From NCBI GenBank assembly GCA_017617995.1, contig JAFZVE010000019.1:1-60108 (forward strand): a DNA stretch of 60,108 bases. The letters run 5' to 3'. Positions 41,704 through 50,718 of this stretch are shown here, one piece after another. The translations under genes and the position numbers were made by a program. The stretch is from Clostridiales bacterium. Its GTDB lineage: Bacteria; Bacillota; Clostridia; Saccharofermentanales; Saccharofermentanaceae. How positions within the stretch are numbered: position 1 is the first letter of the stretch; every line of letters starts with the position of its first letter. Under the pieces are notes generated by a model. It had not been told where the DNA came from and did not search any database. It saw only the letters and a list, made by a program, of their open reading frames with translations.

Positions 41704-42698
41704 TCAACGTCCTCCTTGACAACTGTACCGATAAGTTTGGTCATCATTTCCGGCGGCATCCCAGTACCGGGGCGTTTCACATCCAGATCCCCTTCCGTTA
41801 TGATATCCCCGGCCTTCAGATCGCGGGTGGCAACAACACTGCGACGCATTTTCAAGCGTTGATTCAATTCTGCTTCGCTTACGACTCTCTCTTCGCTTCC
41901 CAAAGCAACATGTACATTCAGACACTGCCGGATCATATTGCCGTATTCCTCCGGTTCCAATGCCATTTCATTATCCATGCCGATCTTGGTCTTATCGAGA
42001 GTAAAATGCTTTTCAATGAGGCATGCCCCCAAAGCAATTGCTGCAGAATCCATCTCGGTTCCCAGCGAGTGATCTGAGAATCCGATCGGATACTGAGGAA
42101 ATTTTTTCTTAAGACCGATTATGTTATTCAGGTGTATCGTGGATAATTTCGGCGGATAGATCGAAATACAGTGCAAGAGACATACGTTATTGTTGCCGGT
42201 GGCAGCAATTGTCTCTACGGCTTTCTCTATTTCTTCTATTTCGCTCATTCCGGTCGCCAGAATGATCGGCACACCGGTCTTGGCAATATACTCAAGATAC
42301 GGATAATTGTTCAGATCCATCGAAGCAACCTTGATGAACGGCACATTACACTCGTTAATCAGGAAATCCACTTCATCTCTGGAATAGGGCGTCGAGGCAA
42401 ATGCAATACCGCGGGAAGCGCAATATTCTGCCAGAGTTTTCTGTTCCTCAAAAGATAATGAATAACGCTGCACAAATCTTTGTGCGAACCGATTCTCCGC
42501 GTAAAAAGACTTCGAATACAAGGTCTGCGCTGAAAACGACTGAAACTTAACACAATCACAGCCGATCTCTTTAGCCGTATCTATCATCTTCTTTGCCGTC
42601 TCGATATTTCCGAAATGACTGGTATTCATCTCCGCCACGAAATACGGCTTATCTGTCTCTGATATCGTCACCTGATTGCGTAAAACACATTTTGCCAT
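41685..42698 (-). CDS. NeuB-family nonulosonate-type synthase, divergent
   Basis: 337 residues; ATG at 42698 behind GAGAGGTAATTGAAA (a TTG six bases upstream is less likely). TIM-barrel synthase domain (about 1-270) plus C-terminal SAF/antifreeze-like domain (about 280-337, RSVVATRDLKAGDIITEGDL). Family members condense phosphoenolpyruvate with an aldose such as ManNAc. Conserved parts: CVKFQSF, IKVASMDLNNYPYLEYIAKT, ILATGMSEIEEIE, GFSDHSLG and IEKHFTLDK. The usual AEIGxNHxG appears as AEMNTSHFGN, so the aldehyde substrate may be unusual. No CMP-sugar synthetase or epimerase gene is in the window. Confidence 0.85.
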   Translation of the reverse strand: MAKCVLRNQVTISETDKPYFVAEMNTSHFGNIETAKKMIDTAKEIGCDCVKFQSFSAQTLYSKSFYAENRFAQRFVQRYSLSFEEQKTLAEYCASRGIAFASTPYSRDEVDFLINECNVPFIKVASMDLNNYPYLEYIAKTGVPIILATGMSEIEEIEKAVETIAATGNNNVCLLHCISIYPPKLSTIHLNNIIGLKKKFPQYPIGFSDHSLGTEMDSAAIALGACLIEKHFTLDKTKIGMDNEMALEPEEYGNMIRQCLNVHVALGSEERVVSEAELNQRLKMRRSVVATRDLKAGDIITEGDLDVKRPGTGMPPEMMTKLIGTVVKEDVECDTLL

Positions 42699-42722
42699 TT
42701 TCAATTACCTCTCATCACTAGC

Positions 42723-43478
42723 TTATTCTTCCTTTTGAGGAAAAGCGACCCTTCCGCCGCCCTCGAGGTCGATATTGGTACCTGTTATATACGAAGCGGC
42801 CGGAGTCGTCAAAAAGAAAACCACATTGGCGATCTCTTCCGGTTTGCCCATCCGCTTCATCACACTGCGTGATTTTGCTTCCTGCAGATATGCCTCAGAC
42901 CTGCCGGTCCACATGGACGTTTCCACAAACCCCGGAGATACCGTGTTTACACGAATATTATAATCCGCTAATTCTCTTGCAAGGACACGGCTCGAAAATG
43001 AAAGCGCAGCCTTACTGCAGCCGTAAGCCAAACCGCCTTGTTCAGGATATAAACTTCCGCTCACGGAGCTGACATTTACGATATTTCCGCTCTTCTGCCG
43101 CATCATTTTCTTGGCGACCAACTGCGTCACCAACATCTGTGCGGTGAAATTGATCTCCATTACCTTGCGGATCTCATCTATGGGAGTCATGACAAGCAGG
43201 CTGCGAGGTGACACACCTGCATTGTTGACTAAGATGTCGATCGGCATCTTTTCGTTCAAGATCGATTTTACTCCGTTTTTGACGTCATTTTCGTCAGTCA
43301 GCGAAAAATACACAGGCTTGATCCATACATTGTTATCATCAGCCAACTGCTTGATTTCGTTCTCAAAAGTTTCATTTTTCCTGCTCGCGCAAGCCCAAAC
43401 ATTAATACCGTTTTTCGCAAATACTTCTGTTATAGCTTTGCCGATCCCGCCGGTTGCCCCTGTTACGATCGCATTCAT
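42723..43478 (-). CDS. Short-chain dehydrogenase/reductase (FabG-like) of the glycan cluster
   Basis: 251 residues from MNAIVTGATGG, ACGAGGTTTGAT upstream. NAD(P)-binding TGATGGIGKA, NNAGVSP, and catalytic Ser (NVSSVSGS), Tyr and Lys (AYGCSKAALS) are intact. It lies between the LuxC-like and NeuB-like genes, so it probably reduces or oxidises an acyl- or sugar-derived intermediate of that route rather than serving bulk fatty acid synthesis, for which fabG is present at 14.3 kb. Confidence 0.88.
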   Translation of the reverse strand: MNAIVTGATGGIGKAITEVFAKNGINVWACASRKNETFENEIKQLADDNNVWIKPVYFSLTDENDVKNGVKSILNEKMPIDILVNNAGVSPRSLLVMTPIDEIRKVMEINFTAQMLVTQLVAKKMMRQKSGNIVNVSSVSGSLYPEQGGLAYGCSKAALSFSSRVLARELADYNIRVNTVSPGFVETSMWTGRSEAYLQEAKSRSVMKRMGKPEEIANVVFFLTTPAASYITGTNIDLEGGGRVAFPQKEE

Positions 43479-43504
43479 ATCAAACCTCGTTTTCAAAAGA
43501 AGAT

Positions 43505-44719
43505 TCAAAGACAGGCAATCTGTCGTGTTAACCGCTCATACAGATCATACCCGTCCCAGATCAGATCAAAATCCATTGTCTGCCCCAGAGGAACGATCCT
43601 GTCCACACCTCTGATCCCACTCTTTATCAGCGTACTGAACATTGATATATCCCCAAGATAGGCGGCCGTCTGGCATCTGTTGTCATTGCACAACGATCTT
43701 AATTCGATCAAATCGTCACAATCATATTCGAAAAAGAATCCTGAGTTGTCTTTCAATTCCATCAGGGAGTCGGACAAAACCGGCACCTTTACACGCACGA
43801 TCAGATTGTCTTTATTCGTCAGTATCTTTGCACCGTCAACAGCTGCAGCAACAAGATAACTGCTCGTGAGCTTATTGACTCCCTGTATCGGCTGGAACGT
43901 GTATTTTTGCTTTACCACCTCATGAAGCTTCTGCCAAAAAGCGCTCTTGGCGTCTTCCTTCTTTGTTCCTGTCCAAATAACAACACGCGGACTGGTACAA
44001 GCATTTTGATCCGTCAGATACGTATCATTGTAGAAATCCTCAGCGACCCTGACTTTGTCTTCCACGGCCATGTACTTGTCACTGTCAATGACCGCAATGG
44101 AAAAACGATCCGCAAAAGTGATCTCCGTAGCACGAGGCGGCAATTTTGATTCACGGATCGTGGCAATCGTTGCGTCACCGCCCCAAATGATTCGGGCGTC
44201 AGCTATAGAAGAAAAATAATCGTTTACGGCTTTATCTCTTCCATAACGAACAAGGCATATATAGGGTCTCATCGACTCATAACAATCACGATCCAGCACC
44301 GACTGCAGTGCCTGGTTAATGATCTCAACCTGCGGAAATTCTTTGGAGGGGACACGTACGATGTTGGCATTTCCCGTTAAGAGTCCGACAACTAAAGAAT
44401 AGGCATAATTGACCGGCACATTTGACGGAGCGATATGAAATGCTATGCCCCTGCCTAAATGAATATTCCCGTCATCACGCTGAAACCGCTGACTTAACTT
44501 CATCACGGAAGATCTGCGGATCCAAAAAGCGAAAGTGATCACATCGGGATATTCTTTGGCTCGTCTGTCACTCATAAGTACTTTCGAAACATCCTGCAAA
44601 TAATCCAAGACCGATTCGGAAAAAGGACTCAATGCAGAGGTATGTATCATCTGTTCAACTATATCCGTGTTTCCGACAAGCCAGGAAACACCATCCGTAT
44701 TACTGGAATTTAGTTGCAT
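43505..44719 (-). CDS. LuxC-like acyl-CoA/acyl-protein reductase
   Basis: 404 residues, beginning MQLNSSNTDGVSWL at 44719, overlapping the end of the LuxE-like gene by 20 nt. Aldehyde-dehydrogenase-related fold: cofactor region GRGIAFHIAPSNVPVNYAYS, then IIWGGDATIATIRES and the candidate nucleophile Cys in YLTDQNACTSPRVVIW. LuxC reduces acyl-thioesters to aldehydes with NADPH, fed by LuxE. There is no luciferase (luxAB) here, so the aldehyde must serve another end, probably glycan building. Confidence 0.85.
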   Translation of the reverse strand: MQLNSSNTDGVSWLVGNTDIVEQMIHTSALSPFSESVLDYLQDVSKVLMSDRRAKEYPDVITFAFWIRRSSVMKLSQRFQRDDGNIHLGRGIAFHIAPSNVPVNYAYSLVVGLLTGNANIVRVPSKEFPQVEIINQALQSVLDRDCYESMRPYICLVRYGRDKAVNDYFSSIADARIIWGGDATIATIRESKLPPRATEITFADRFSIAVIDSDKYMAVEDKVRVAEDFYNDTYLTDQNACTSPRVVIWTGTKKEDAKSAFWQKLHEVVKQKYTFQPIQGVNKLTSSYLVAAAVDGAKILTNKDNLIVRVKVPVLSDSLMELKDNSGFFFEYDCDDLIELRSLCNDNRCQTAAYLGDISMFSTLIKSGIRGVDRIVPLGQTMDFDLIWDGYDLYERLTRQIACL

Positions 44720-45791
44720 ATGTATCACTGCACCCCCGAATCTCAGCATCCTTTAATCTGCCTATTATATCGAAATACTTGCCTTTGCGGCCGCAAGGAC
44801 AATCATCTTCACCCAATATGCACCCTTCATCCTCAGTTAACAAGGAGTGGCCGGGATAAGACTCCGGTATAACGGAGACTACCTGTATAATACCCTTCTC
44901 ACCGATATCACACACGCTGAAATCCTCAGGTCTTCTCATGATAACATCTGAATAGATACTTGCGTGCTTGTGACCATATTCGCATTCCATATAGATACAA
45001 CCGGTCTGCTCGACCATACCATAGTAGTCATAAATGCGACTGATACCGCATACATCTTTCATGCGGCGGTGAAACTCTTCGGGAGTAGTGGCTTCACTGA
45101 TCAATTTCTTCCATCCGCCGCCATGGATCATTATGCCTTTTGATAAGTCAAAAGTCTTTCCGTTCTCTTTCAGTTTGACCAGTTCTTTGTAGAAATGCTG
45201 CCAGATCATAAAGGTGAAACCGAATAGTAAGATATCCTGACCGGCATATTGGTCCAAAAACTTTTCAAGCTCATCAACATTGAGCTTCATATCGTCATCC
45301 AGTGCATAGACCTTTTTGGATCCGAAGATTGAAAAACCCAGGATACCTGCACCGCGTGCGGAGAACATCCTCCTGTCACGGACTACAGACGGGCAATCGA
45401 GGATGATCATCGGCATACGGGAAGAACCCGTGTAATCGGAAACGATCTTGACCATTGCCTTTTGCTGATTCGTTGAAGTTGTTCGATCCAGAAAGATCTT
45501 TGACACAGCCTGACCTGACGTTCCGGACGAAGTCATCGTCTTTATGACATCCTCGTCAGAGACGCTCTTTAAAGACAATTCCTTAAACAAACGAACCGGC
45601 AGAAAAGGCAGATCATAGTAACTCTGCACTTTGTCGGGATCGTATCCGACAGCGTCAAGCATCCGGTGATATTCCGGACAATTCTCTTTATGATTCTCGG
45701 TCAACTCCAATAACCGTTCCGTCAGGAGCTTCGTTTTGCTGGCTTTATCAAGTGAATAAGGTGCAATTTGGGCAATAACATCAAACTCCAT
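44700..45791 (-). CDS. LuxE-like acyl-protein synthetase
   Basis: 363 residues from MEFDVIAQIAPYS (GGAG upstream, start inside the end of the ligase gene). Adenylate-forming-enzyme-like core with TMTSSGTSGQAVSKIFLD as phosphate loop, then MIHGGGWKKL and YDYYGMVEQTGCIYMECEYG typical of LuxE. A Cys-rich loop near the C-terminus (DCPCGRKGKYFDIIGR) resembles phenylacetate-CoA-ligase relatives. It activates a carboxylate and hands it to LuxC. Tight overlaps with both neighbours show co-translation. Confidence 0.85.
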   Translation of the reverse strand: MEFDVIAQIAPYSLDKASKTKLLTERLLELTENHKENCPEYHRMLDAVGYDPDKVQSYYDLPFLPVRLFKELSLKSVSDEDVIKTMTSSGTSGQAVSKIFLDRTTSTNQQKAMVKIVSDYTGSSRMPMIILDCPSVVRDRRMFSARGAGILGFSIFGSKKVYALDDDMKLNVDELEKFLDQYAGQDILLFGFTFMIWQHFYKELVKLKENGKTFDLSKGIMIHGGGWKKLISEATTPEEFHRRMKDVCGISRIYDYYGMVEQTGCIYMECEYGHKHASIYSDVIMRRPEDFSVCDIGEKGIIQVVSVIPESYPGHSLLTEDEGCILGEDDCPCGRKGKYFDIIGRLKDAEIRGCSDTYATKFQ

Positions 45792-47196
45792 AATAGCGCT
45801 CCAACTCTCTGTAAAGTGTCTTCCCTGCATCATTTTTGGGAATAGCATCAATCACGACAGTACTAAACGCCACAGGATTCAGACCCGTCTTCGAAACTAC
45901 ATATGCTTTGATCTCATCAACAGTATTATTATCGGTTCCAAATAAATACATATGGTCATCCACACCGCCGCAAGCAAAATCGACATTATTAAATTGGCAT
46001 TTTACCATTTGATCGATCTCGTCCAGATTTACTCTGTTGCCGAATATCTTAAGAAATCTCTTCTTTCTGCCAACAATATAATAATATCCGTTTTCGTCGA
46101 CTTGTGCCATATCTCCGGTCTCGAGGATACCGTGCCACTCATCACCTTTAGAAAGATCCGCGGCACACTGAGCATACCCCAGAGTAACATTAGGTCCCTC
46201 ATAAACCAATTCACCCGTAACGTGAGGCTGAGTAATCTCTTTCCCATTCTCATCGATCAGATGAAGTATCCCTCCCGGAATAGCTATACCCATCGAACCG
46301 CAATATTCCAAGGCCTTCTCCGGAGGAAGATACGCCATTCGCGCTGTAGCTTCACACTGACCATACATGACCACAAAATTCCGGCCGGTCTCTATCGCAT
46401 ACTTCGCAAATTTCTCGTGGAGATTTACCGACAGTTTGCCGCCGGCCTGGGTCATTGTCTTAAGACTGGGTAACTGCATACGGAAAAAACGCAGTCTGTC
46501 CAACATCTCATACGTATAAGGCACGCCGCCTATAGAAGTTGCCTGTTGTTCTTTAAAGAACGTCCAAAACTCCTTCTGCATGATCGACTTGTCAGTGACG
46601 AGAATAGTTGCTCCCTTTAAAAGATGACTGTTAATGATTGACAGCCCATATGTATAGTTCATGGGCAAAGTTGTGATGGGACGTTCGGAAGCATCTATAT
46701 GGAGATATTGGGCGATCGATTCGGCATTCGACAAGATGTTGCCGTAACTCTGTCGAACAAACTTAAAACTGCCTGTCGAACCGGAAGTCGTAAGCAGCAA
46801 AGCCAGATCAGGGTATAATTGGTGTTCGATCTGAAACTGAGTTTTAAGAAGACAATACTCGTACGCCGAATAGACGACTTCAGTATCGGAAAACAAATCC
46901 GCCTGTTCCTGCGGAACCCACAGATACTTAGGCTGATACACATTCAAAAGATTATGGAGCAGGCCTGCTTCGATGCCGGAACTCAAAAGTGCCGGTACGA
47001 TACCAGCATTCAAAAAAGATACATACCCTAAGATCGAACCGATCTCATTCTTACAAAGAATAAAAACAAGACTGCGGCTCTCTATCGTATCGGCAAGCCG
47101 TTTTCCTTCCAAAAGAAGTTGGCGATAAGTCAGTCCTCTGCCAAACTCATCAATTAAAGCGGTATTATCCCGAAAACTGTCCAACTCCCAAAGCAT
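45781..47196 (-). CDS. AMP-dependent acyl ligase of the glycan cluster
   Basis: 471 residues (ATG at 47196, GGGGT upstream). Adenylate-forming enzyme: LLLTTSGSTGSFKFVRQS phosphate loop, VMYGQCEATARMAYLPPEK (A5), LETGDMAQVDENGYYYIVGR (A7-A8) and a C-terminal Lys in PKNDAGKTLYREL (A10). Shorter than fatty-acyl-CoA ligases and close to ligases that load a dedicated carrier protein. The ACP gene lies 17 nt upstream, so the likely reaction is carboxylic acid + ATP + holo-ACP to acyl-ACP. Confidence 0.88.
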   Translation of the reverse strand: MLWELDSFRDNTALIDEFGRGLTYRQLLLEGKRLADTIESRSLVFILCKNEIGSILGYVSFLNAGIVPALLSSGIEAGLLHNLLNVYQPKYLWVPQEQADLFSDTEVVYSAYEYCLLKTQFQIEHQLYPDLALLLTTSGSTGSFKFVRQSYGNILSNAESIAQYLHIDASERPITTLPMNYTYGLSIINSHLLKGATILVTDKSIMQKEFWTFFKEQQATSIGGVPYTYEMLDRLRFFRMQLPSLKTMTQAGGKLSVNLHEKFAKYAIETGRNFVVMYGQCEATARMAYLPPEKALEYCGSMGIAIPGGILHLIDENGKEITQPHVTGELVYEGPNVTLGYAQCAADLSKGDEWHGILETGDMAQVDENGYYYIVGRKKRFLKIFGNRVNLDEIDQMVKCQFNNVDFACGGVDDHMYLFGTDNNTVDEIKAYVVSKTGLNPVAFSTVVIDAIPKNDAGKTLYRELERYYGV

Positions 47197-47213
47197 CAAC
47201 TACCCCAAAGAAA

Positions 47214-47453
47214 TTAAAACTCGATATTATAATTCTTCGAGAGAATCTCTTTTCCCTTTTCAAACGAGTTCAACTCGACGATATCTTCTGTATCCATCAT
47301 AATATCAAAAGCATCTTCTATAGCTGTAATAAGGCTCATATGTCCAACAGAATCCCATTCCTGAACAGCCTGATACTTCAGATTCTCTACATCAGTGGTT
47401 TTAAGTTCAAGCCCGTTGATAAAAGCTTCCTTATATTTCTCGAGATTAGTCAT
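47214..47453 (-). CDS. Dedicated acyl carrier protein
   Basis: 79 residues from MTNLEKYKEAF; CTGGAGGATTT precedes the ATG. The phosphopantetheine site is EWDSVGHMSLITAIEDAF with S35, in the usual DSxxxxxL context. Acidic four-helix protein. It is not the housekeeping ACP (weak match to AcpP and no fab context) and probably carries the acyl group processed by the ligase, LuxE- and LuxC-like enzymes encoded just downstream. Confidence 0.88.
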   Translation of the reverse strand: MTNLEKYKEAFINGLELKTTDVENLKYQAVQEWDSVGHMSLITAIEDAFDIMMDTEDIVELNSFEKGKEILSKNYNIEF

Positions 47454-47522
47454 AAATCCTCCAGATTCGCAAAATGATATATATTTCATGTACTCAAACT
47501 ATTAAACACACGATCCAACCGG

Positions 47523-48203
47523 TTAACTTTTCTTCATCAAATGCAACAAAAGAGAATTCATAACACGTGCACGCAAGGTTTGAACTCTCAAAGCCGGAGA
47601 AGTAACTAACTGATTGTCTGTAAGCTTAACATTCAAGCAGACTCCTGCACTTAAAAGATTATAGTTCCCGATCTCACAATTGTCAATAATCGTGGAATTC
47701 GTGCCCAGGAAGTTATGGTTGCCGATGCGCGCAAATCCACACAAATGGTTGCTTCCGGCTATATAGTTAAAATCTCCTATCGAAGCATCGTGGCTGATGA
47801 TCGCATGTCTATTGATCAGATTGCCATCACCGAGAACGGTATCCTGTCCAAGCTCAACAGAAGGGAAGATTATATTTCCCATTCCCATGCTCTTTGACAG
47901 ATTCAAAACACTTGAATGAACAAACGACGGCAACATCCAACCGTCTTTTTGGCATCTCTCGAAGATCTGTTTTCGATTATCATTCATATTCGAGTAACCG
48001 ATCATGATCAAGATGCCGATTTCATCTTTTTTATATTGGCTGTCCAAATCTTCATATGCGATCAAAGGACGTCCGTTAAATTCAGATTCAGTGATAAATT
48101 GTCTGTCCAATGTATATGCAACTACATCATAACCATCAGATTCTGCAAAATGCCGCAATTCCTTAGCTTCGCTGTTGATGCCAAATATAACCAGTTTCTT
48201 CAT
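47523..48203 (-). CDS. NeuD/PglD-like sugar acyltransferase
   Basis: 226 residues from MKKLVIFGINSEAKEL (ACGGAGCGTCGT upstream). N-terminal Rossmann-like domain (1-95), then a left-handed beta-helix of hexapeptide repeats (about 100-205: FPSVELGQDTVLGDGNLINR, IGDFNYIAGSNHLCGFARIG). Family members acetylate nonulosonic acids or amino sugars made by aminotransferases such as WecE. Next to a dedicated ACP the donor could be an acyl-ACP rather than acetyl-CoA, but this is inference. Confidence 0.85.
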   Translation of the reverse strand: MKKLVIFGINSEAKELRHFAESDGYDVVAYTLDRQFITESEFNGRPLIAYEDLDSQYKKDEIGILIMIGYSNMNDNRKQIFERCQKDGWMLPSFVHSSVLNLSKSMGMGNIIFPSVELGQDTVLGDGNLINRHAIISHDASIGDFNYIAGSNHLCGFARIGNHNFLGTNSTIIDNCEIGNYNLLSAGVCLNVKLTDNQLVTSPALRVQTLRARVMNSLLLHLMKKS

Positions 48204-48223
48204 ACGACGCTCCGTTTCTGTTC

Positions 48224-49213
48224 TCATTTGTTTTCGCTCTTTTTCATTGCAGCGAGTTTCTGCTCCATCGTCCATTCTTTGGAAATGATATTACGGATCA
48301 CATACTGTGGAGTACTATTGATGCATATATATATTCTTCCGACATATTCACCTATCATCCCTAATACGCACAGGATAATGCCTCCCAAGATTAACATAAT
48401 ACAGGCAAGCGAACTCCATCCCGCAATCAAATTATCAAATACTAATCTTCGAATAATGATAACAATCGTAAAGATCACGCCCGCAATAGAGGATAATATA
48501 CCAAAAAACGTGGCTAACCGAAGCGGCTTGATCGAAAATGCCGTAAATCCGTTCAGCCAAAGATCGAGCAACTTGCGGAATGTGTAACCTGAACCTCCGG
48601 AGATCCGATTACGCTGCTCTATCTCAACATTTGCAATATTTTGTGTCGTGCGCAGAAGAAGCCCCAAAACATAAGGATACGGATTATCATAACGAATCAT
48701 TTCATCTATGATAAATCTCCGCGCGAGGAAAAAGATCGAGACAGATATACCCTCCGGGCGTGGAAGCATATACATACTCATCTTCTTTCCCATATATCTT
48801 CCTATGCCTCTCATTAAAGAAGTTTGCGGGCGCTGTTTGTACTTTGCCGTAACCACATCATAACCCTGTGCCAATTTACTCATCATCTCTGAGACCGCAC
48901 TGATTTCCGTCTGACCATCATCTTCACAGGTAATGACATATTCACCCGTAACATAGTGGAATCCGGCCATCAAAGCCCCGTGTTGTCCCGCATTTTTGGC
49001 CAGATCTATAGCCGTTATATTCTCATTCTCTTCGGCCAGTCTTTGTAATACCTTAAAAGTATTGTCCTTTGAACAATCGTTAACCAGGATACATTCATAA
49101 TCATGGATATTGTTATCTGAAAAAACTTGTTTGATCTCCGTTAATACAGATTCAATATTCTTTTCCGAGTTATAACACGGAATAACAACTGAAAGCCTAC
49201 CTTCCTTCTGCAC
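48224..49213 (-). CDS. Glycosyltransferase family 2, polyprenyl-phosphate type
   Basis: 329 residues. The start is a GTG at 49213 with AAAGGAAG 8 nt upstream. GT-A domain (about 5-225): LSVVIPCYNSEKNI, CILVNDCSKDNTF, and TCEDDGQ as the metal-binding acidic motif. Two C-terminal membrane spans (about 232-255 and 268-292), as in GtrB/ArnC/DPM1-like enzymes that move a sugar to undecaprenyl phosphate. The acceptor side would then feed the GT-C-like membrane proteins in this cluster. Confidence 0.9.
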   Translation of the reverse strand: MQKEGRLSVVIPCYNSEKNIESVLTEIKQVFSDNNIHDYECILVNDCSKDNTFKVLQRLAEENENITAIDLAKNAGQHGALMAGFHYVTGEYVITCEDDGQTEISAVSEMMSKLAQGYDVVTAKYKQRPQTSLMRGIGRYMGKKMSMYMLPRPEGISVSIFFLARRFIIDEMIRYDNPYPYVLGLLLRTTQNIANVEIEQRNRISGGSGYTFRKLLDLWLNGFTAFSIKPLRLATFFGILSSIAGVIFTIVIIIRRLVFDNLIAGWSSLACIMLILGGIILCVLGMIGEYVGRIYICINSTPQYVIRNIISKEWTMEQKLAAMKKSENK

Positions 49214-49347
49214 TACTACATCTTCCTTTCATTTTTTCAGTCCTGCATGACTATTTCTATTTCGTGTCTGCCCGACAAGCCCGCAAAAGTCAGACTTCAT
49301 CAGGCAAATATACATCGGCCAGATAAAACCGGTCATCTTCTAGTGCC

Positions 49348-49356
49348 ATTATACCA
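49348..49356 (-). promoter_or_regulatory. Extended -10 promoter inside the glycan cluster
   Basis: Read leftward TGGTATAAT, a TGn-extended consensus -10, about 135 nt before the GT2 start in a 212-nt gene-free gap. No good -35 is present, as is usual for extended -10 promoters. It would drive the GT2-to-ATP-grasp half of the cluster separately. Confidence 0.55.
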
Positions 49357-49425
49357 TTCCAGAAATATAGCACCATAAAAATCTGGAAGGGATAGAGCGA
49401 ACAGATTCATTACTAACGCTGATTG

Positions 49426-50718
49426 CTACGAAACAGCGTCAGACATACTCCCTTTCTTTTTTTGCGAAGCGATGCCAATCATGCAGAAGGCAAAGAGCAT
49501 GATAGCCAGTAACATCATAACACAGGTATACAGGACTGCCGCTCCGGTGACCCCGTAAGAGGTAACCACTTTCTTTGACGCCAGTAACATCACTGCAGCT
49601 GCGATGAGATAGCCGACAAGCAGGTTGTTCTGCTTGCGCATGATCGTAATGATCGTGGTGAAGAATGTGCAGAATGCCCACATACTTCCGCCCAGGATAA
49701 GGATGCAGAGTTCCTTTCGATATCCGTCAAGATCGGCACCGAACACAAGGGAAAGAACAGGAATGCCTAACAGGAATGCTGCGATGAGGGCCAGAACGGT
49801 CAGACCTGTGATGATCAGCATCTGTCTTCCGACAAGTCTTCTGAATTCTTTAATCTTGTTTTCCGTCCAAAGTTTGGAGTAACTTACGATGATCGGATTG
49901 AAGATGAAATTGCATACCACACCGATCGCGTAAGAGGGCATGAAGAGGAAGCCGTAAAGAGCCTGGATCTCATCTCCCAGCGCGTCATCGATCGCATACT
50001 TCGGAGCATTCGCAATATAGTTATTCAGAAAAAGCGTGGCAAAAATCGGCACAAGCGCGATAAAGAGGCCTCTGATCGTGGACGACTTAAAAAGGGGCTT
50101 CCGCTCACCGAACCGGGAAGAATAACGGAAGACGGTAAGAAGGAAAGAGCAGGCAGCCAGGCCAAATGCCAGTGCGGAAGATACGACCAGACTTCTTGTT
50201 GCAAATATACCGATCAGATACGCGACGATCAGGGACGACGATCTCGTAAATGCACCCTTGGCCGCGATATCCAATCTGCCCTTCTGCTGCATATTCGCTT
50301 CGTATCCATCCGAGAGAGCCTGTACCACGAGACACATACCGACAAAGAAGATCGTGAGTGCTTTATCCGCTGTATATCCGCGAGTGATCGATGCATATAC
50401 GGAGAAGACGGCAAGGACCAGCACCATGAGCGAAGTGGTCAGGATCCTGAAGCCGTAGTATTCGGAAGGAGAATATTTCTCCTTGACGTCAGAGGCCTGG
50501 TATCTTCTGGCGCCGAATTCTCCGATAAAATACATCAGGTTGGCATTGGAATGGGCGAACGAGAAAATGCCCGCCTTCTCCATTCCTATGGTTCTGGTCA
50601 GGATCATCATGACTAACACGGACTGCGCCGCAAGAACCATGGATGCCATCGCATTCCAAATAAACGCACTCCTTTGTACATTTTTACTTTGCAAATATAT
50701 CTGGTCTATCTTATTCAT
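49426..50718 (-). CDS. Oligosaccharide flippase (Wzx/MATE-like)
   Basis: 430 residues with about twelve membrane spans. N-terminus SAFIWNAMASMVLAAQSVLV and IGMEKAGIFSFAHSNANLMY are typical of the polysaccharide export branch of the MOP superfamily. It flips polyprenyl-linked repeat units to the outer face. Its start overlaps the YfhO-like stop by 8 nt and its ribosome site is poor, implying coupled translation. Confidence 0.9.
   Translation of the reverse strand: MNKIDQIYLQSKNVQRSAFIWNAMASMVLAAQSVLVMMILTRTIGMEKAGIFSFAHSNANLMYFIGEFGARRYQASDVKEKYSPSEYYGFRILTTSLMVLVLAVFSVYASITRGYTADKALTIFFVGMCLVVQALSDGYEANMQQKGRLDIAAKGAFTRSSSLIVAYLIGIFATRSLVVSSALAFGLAACSFLLTVFRYSSRFGERKPLFKSSTIRGLFIALVPIFATLFLNNYIANAPKYAIDDALGDEIQALYGFLFMPSYAIGVVCNFIFNPIIVSYSKLWTENKIKEFRRLVGRQMLIITGLTVLALIAAFLLGIPVLSLVFGADLDGYRKELCILILGGSMWAFCTFFTTIITIMRKQNNLLVGYLIAAAVMLLASKKVVTSYGVTGAAVLYTCVMMLLAIMLFAFCMIGIASQKKKGSMSDAVS

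Noticed and set aside
43505..45791. Bioluminescence (lux) operon
   Set aside because: No luciferase luxA/luxB or luxD is present; the LuxC- and LuxE-like genes sit among glycan genes.
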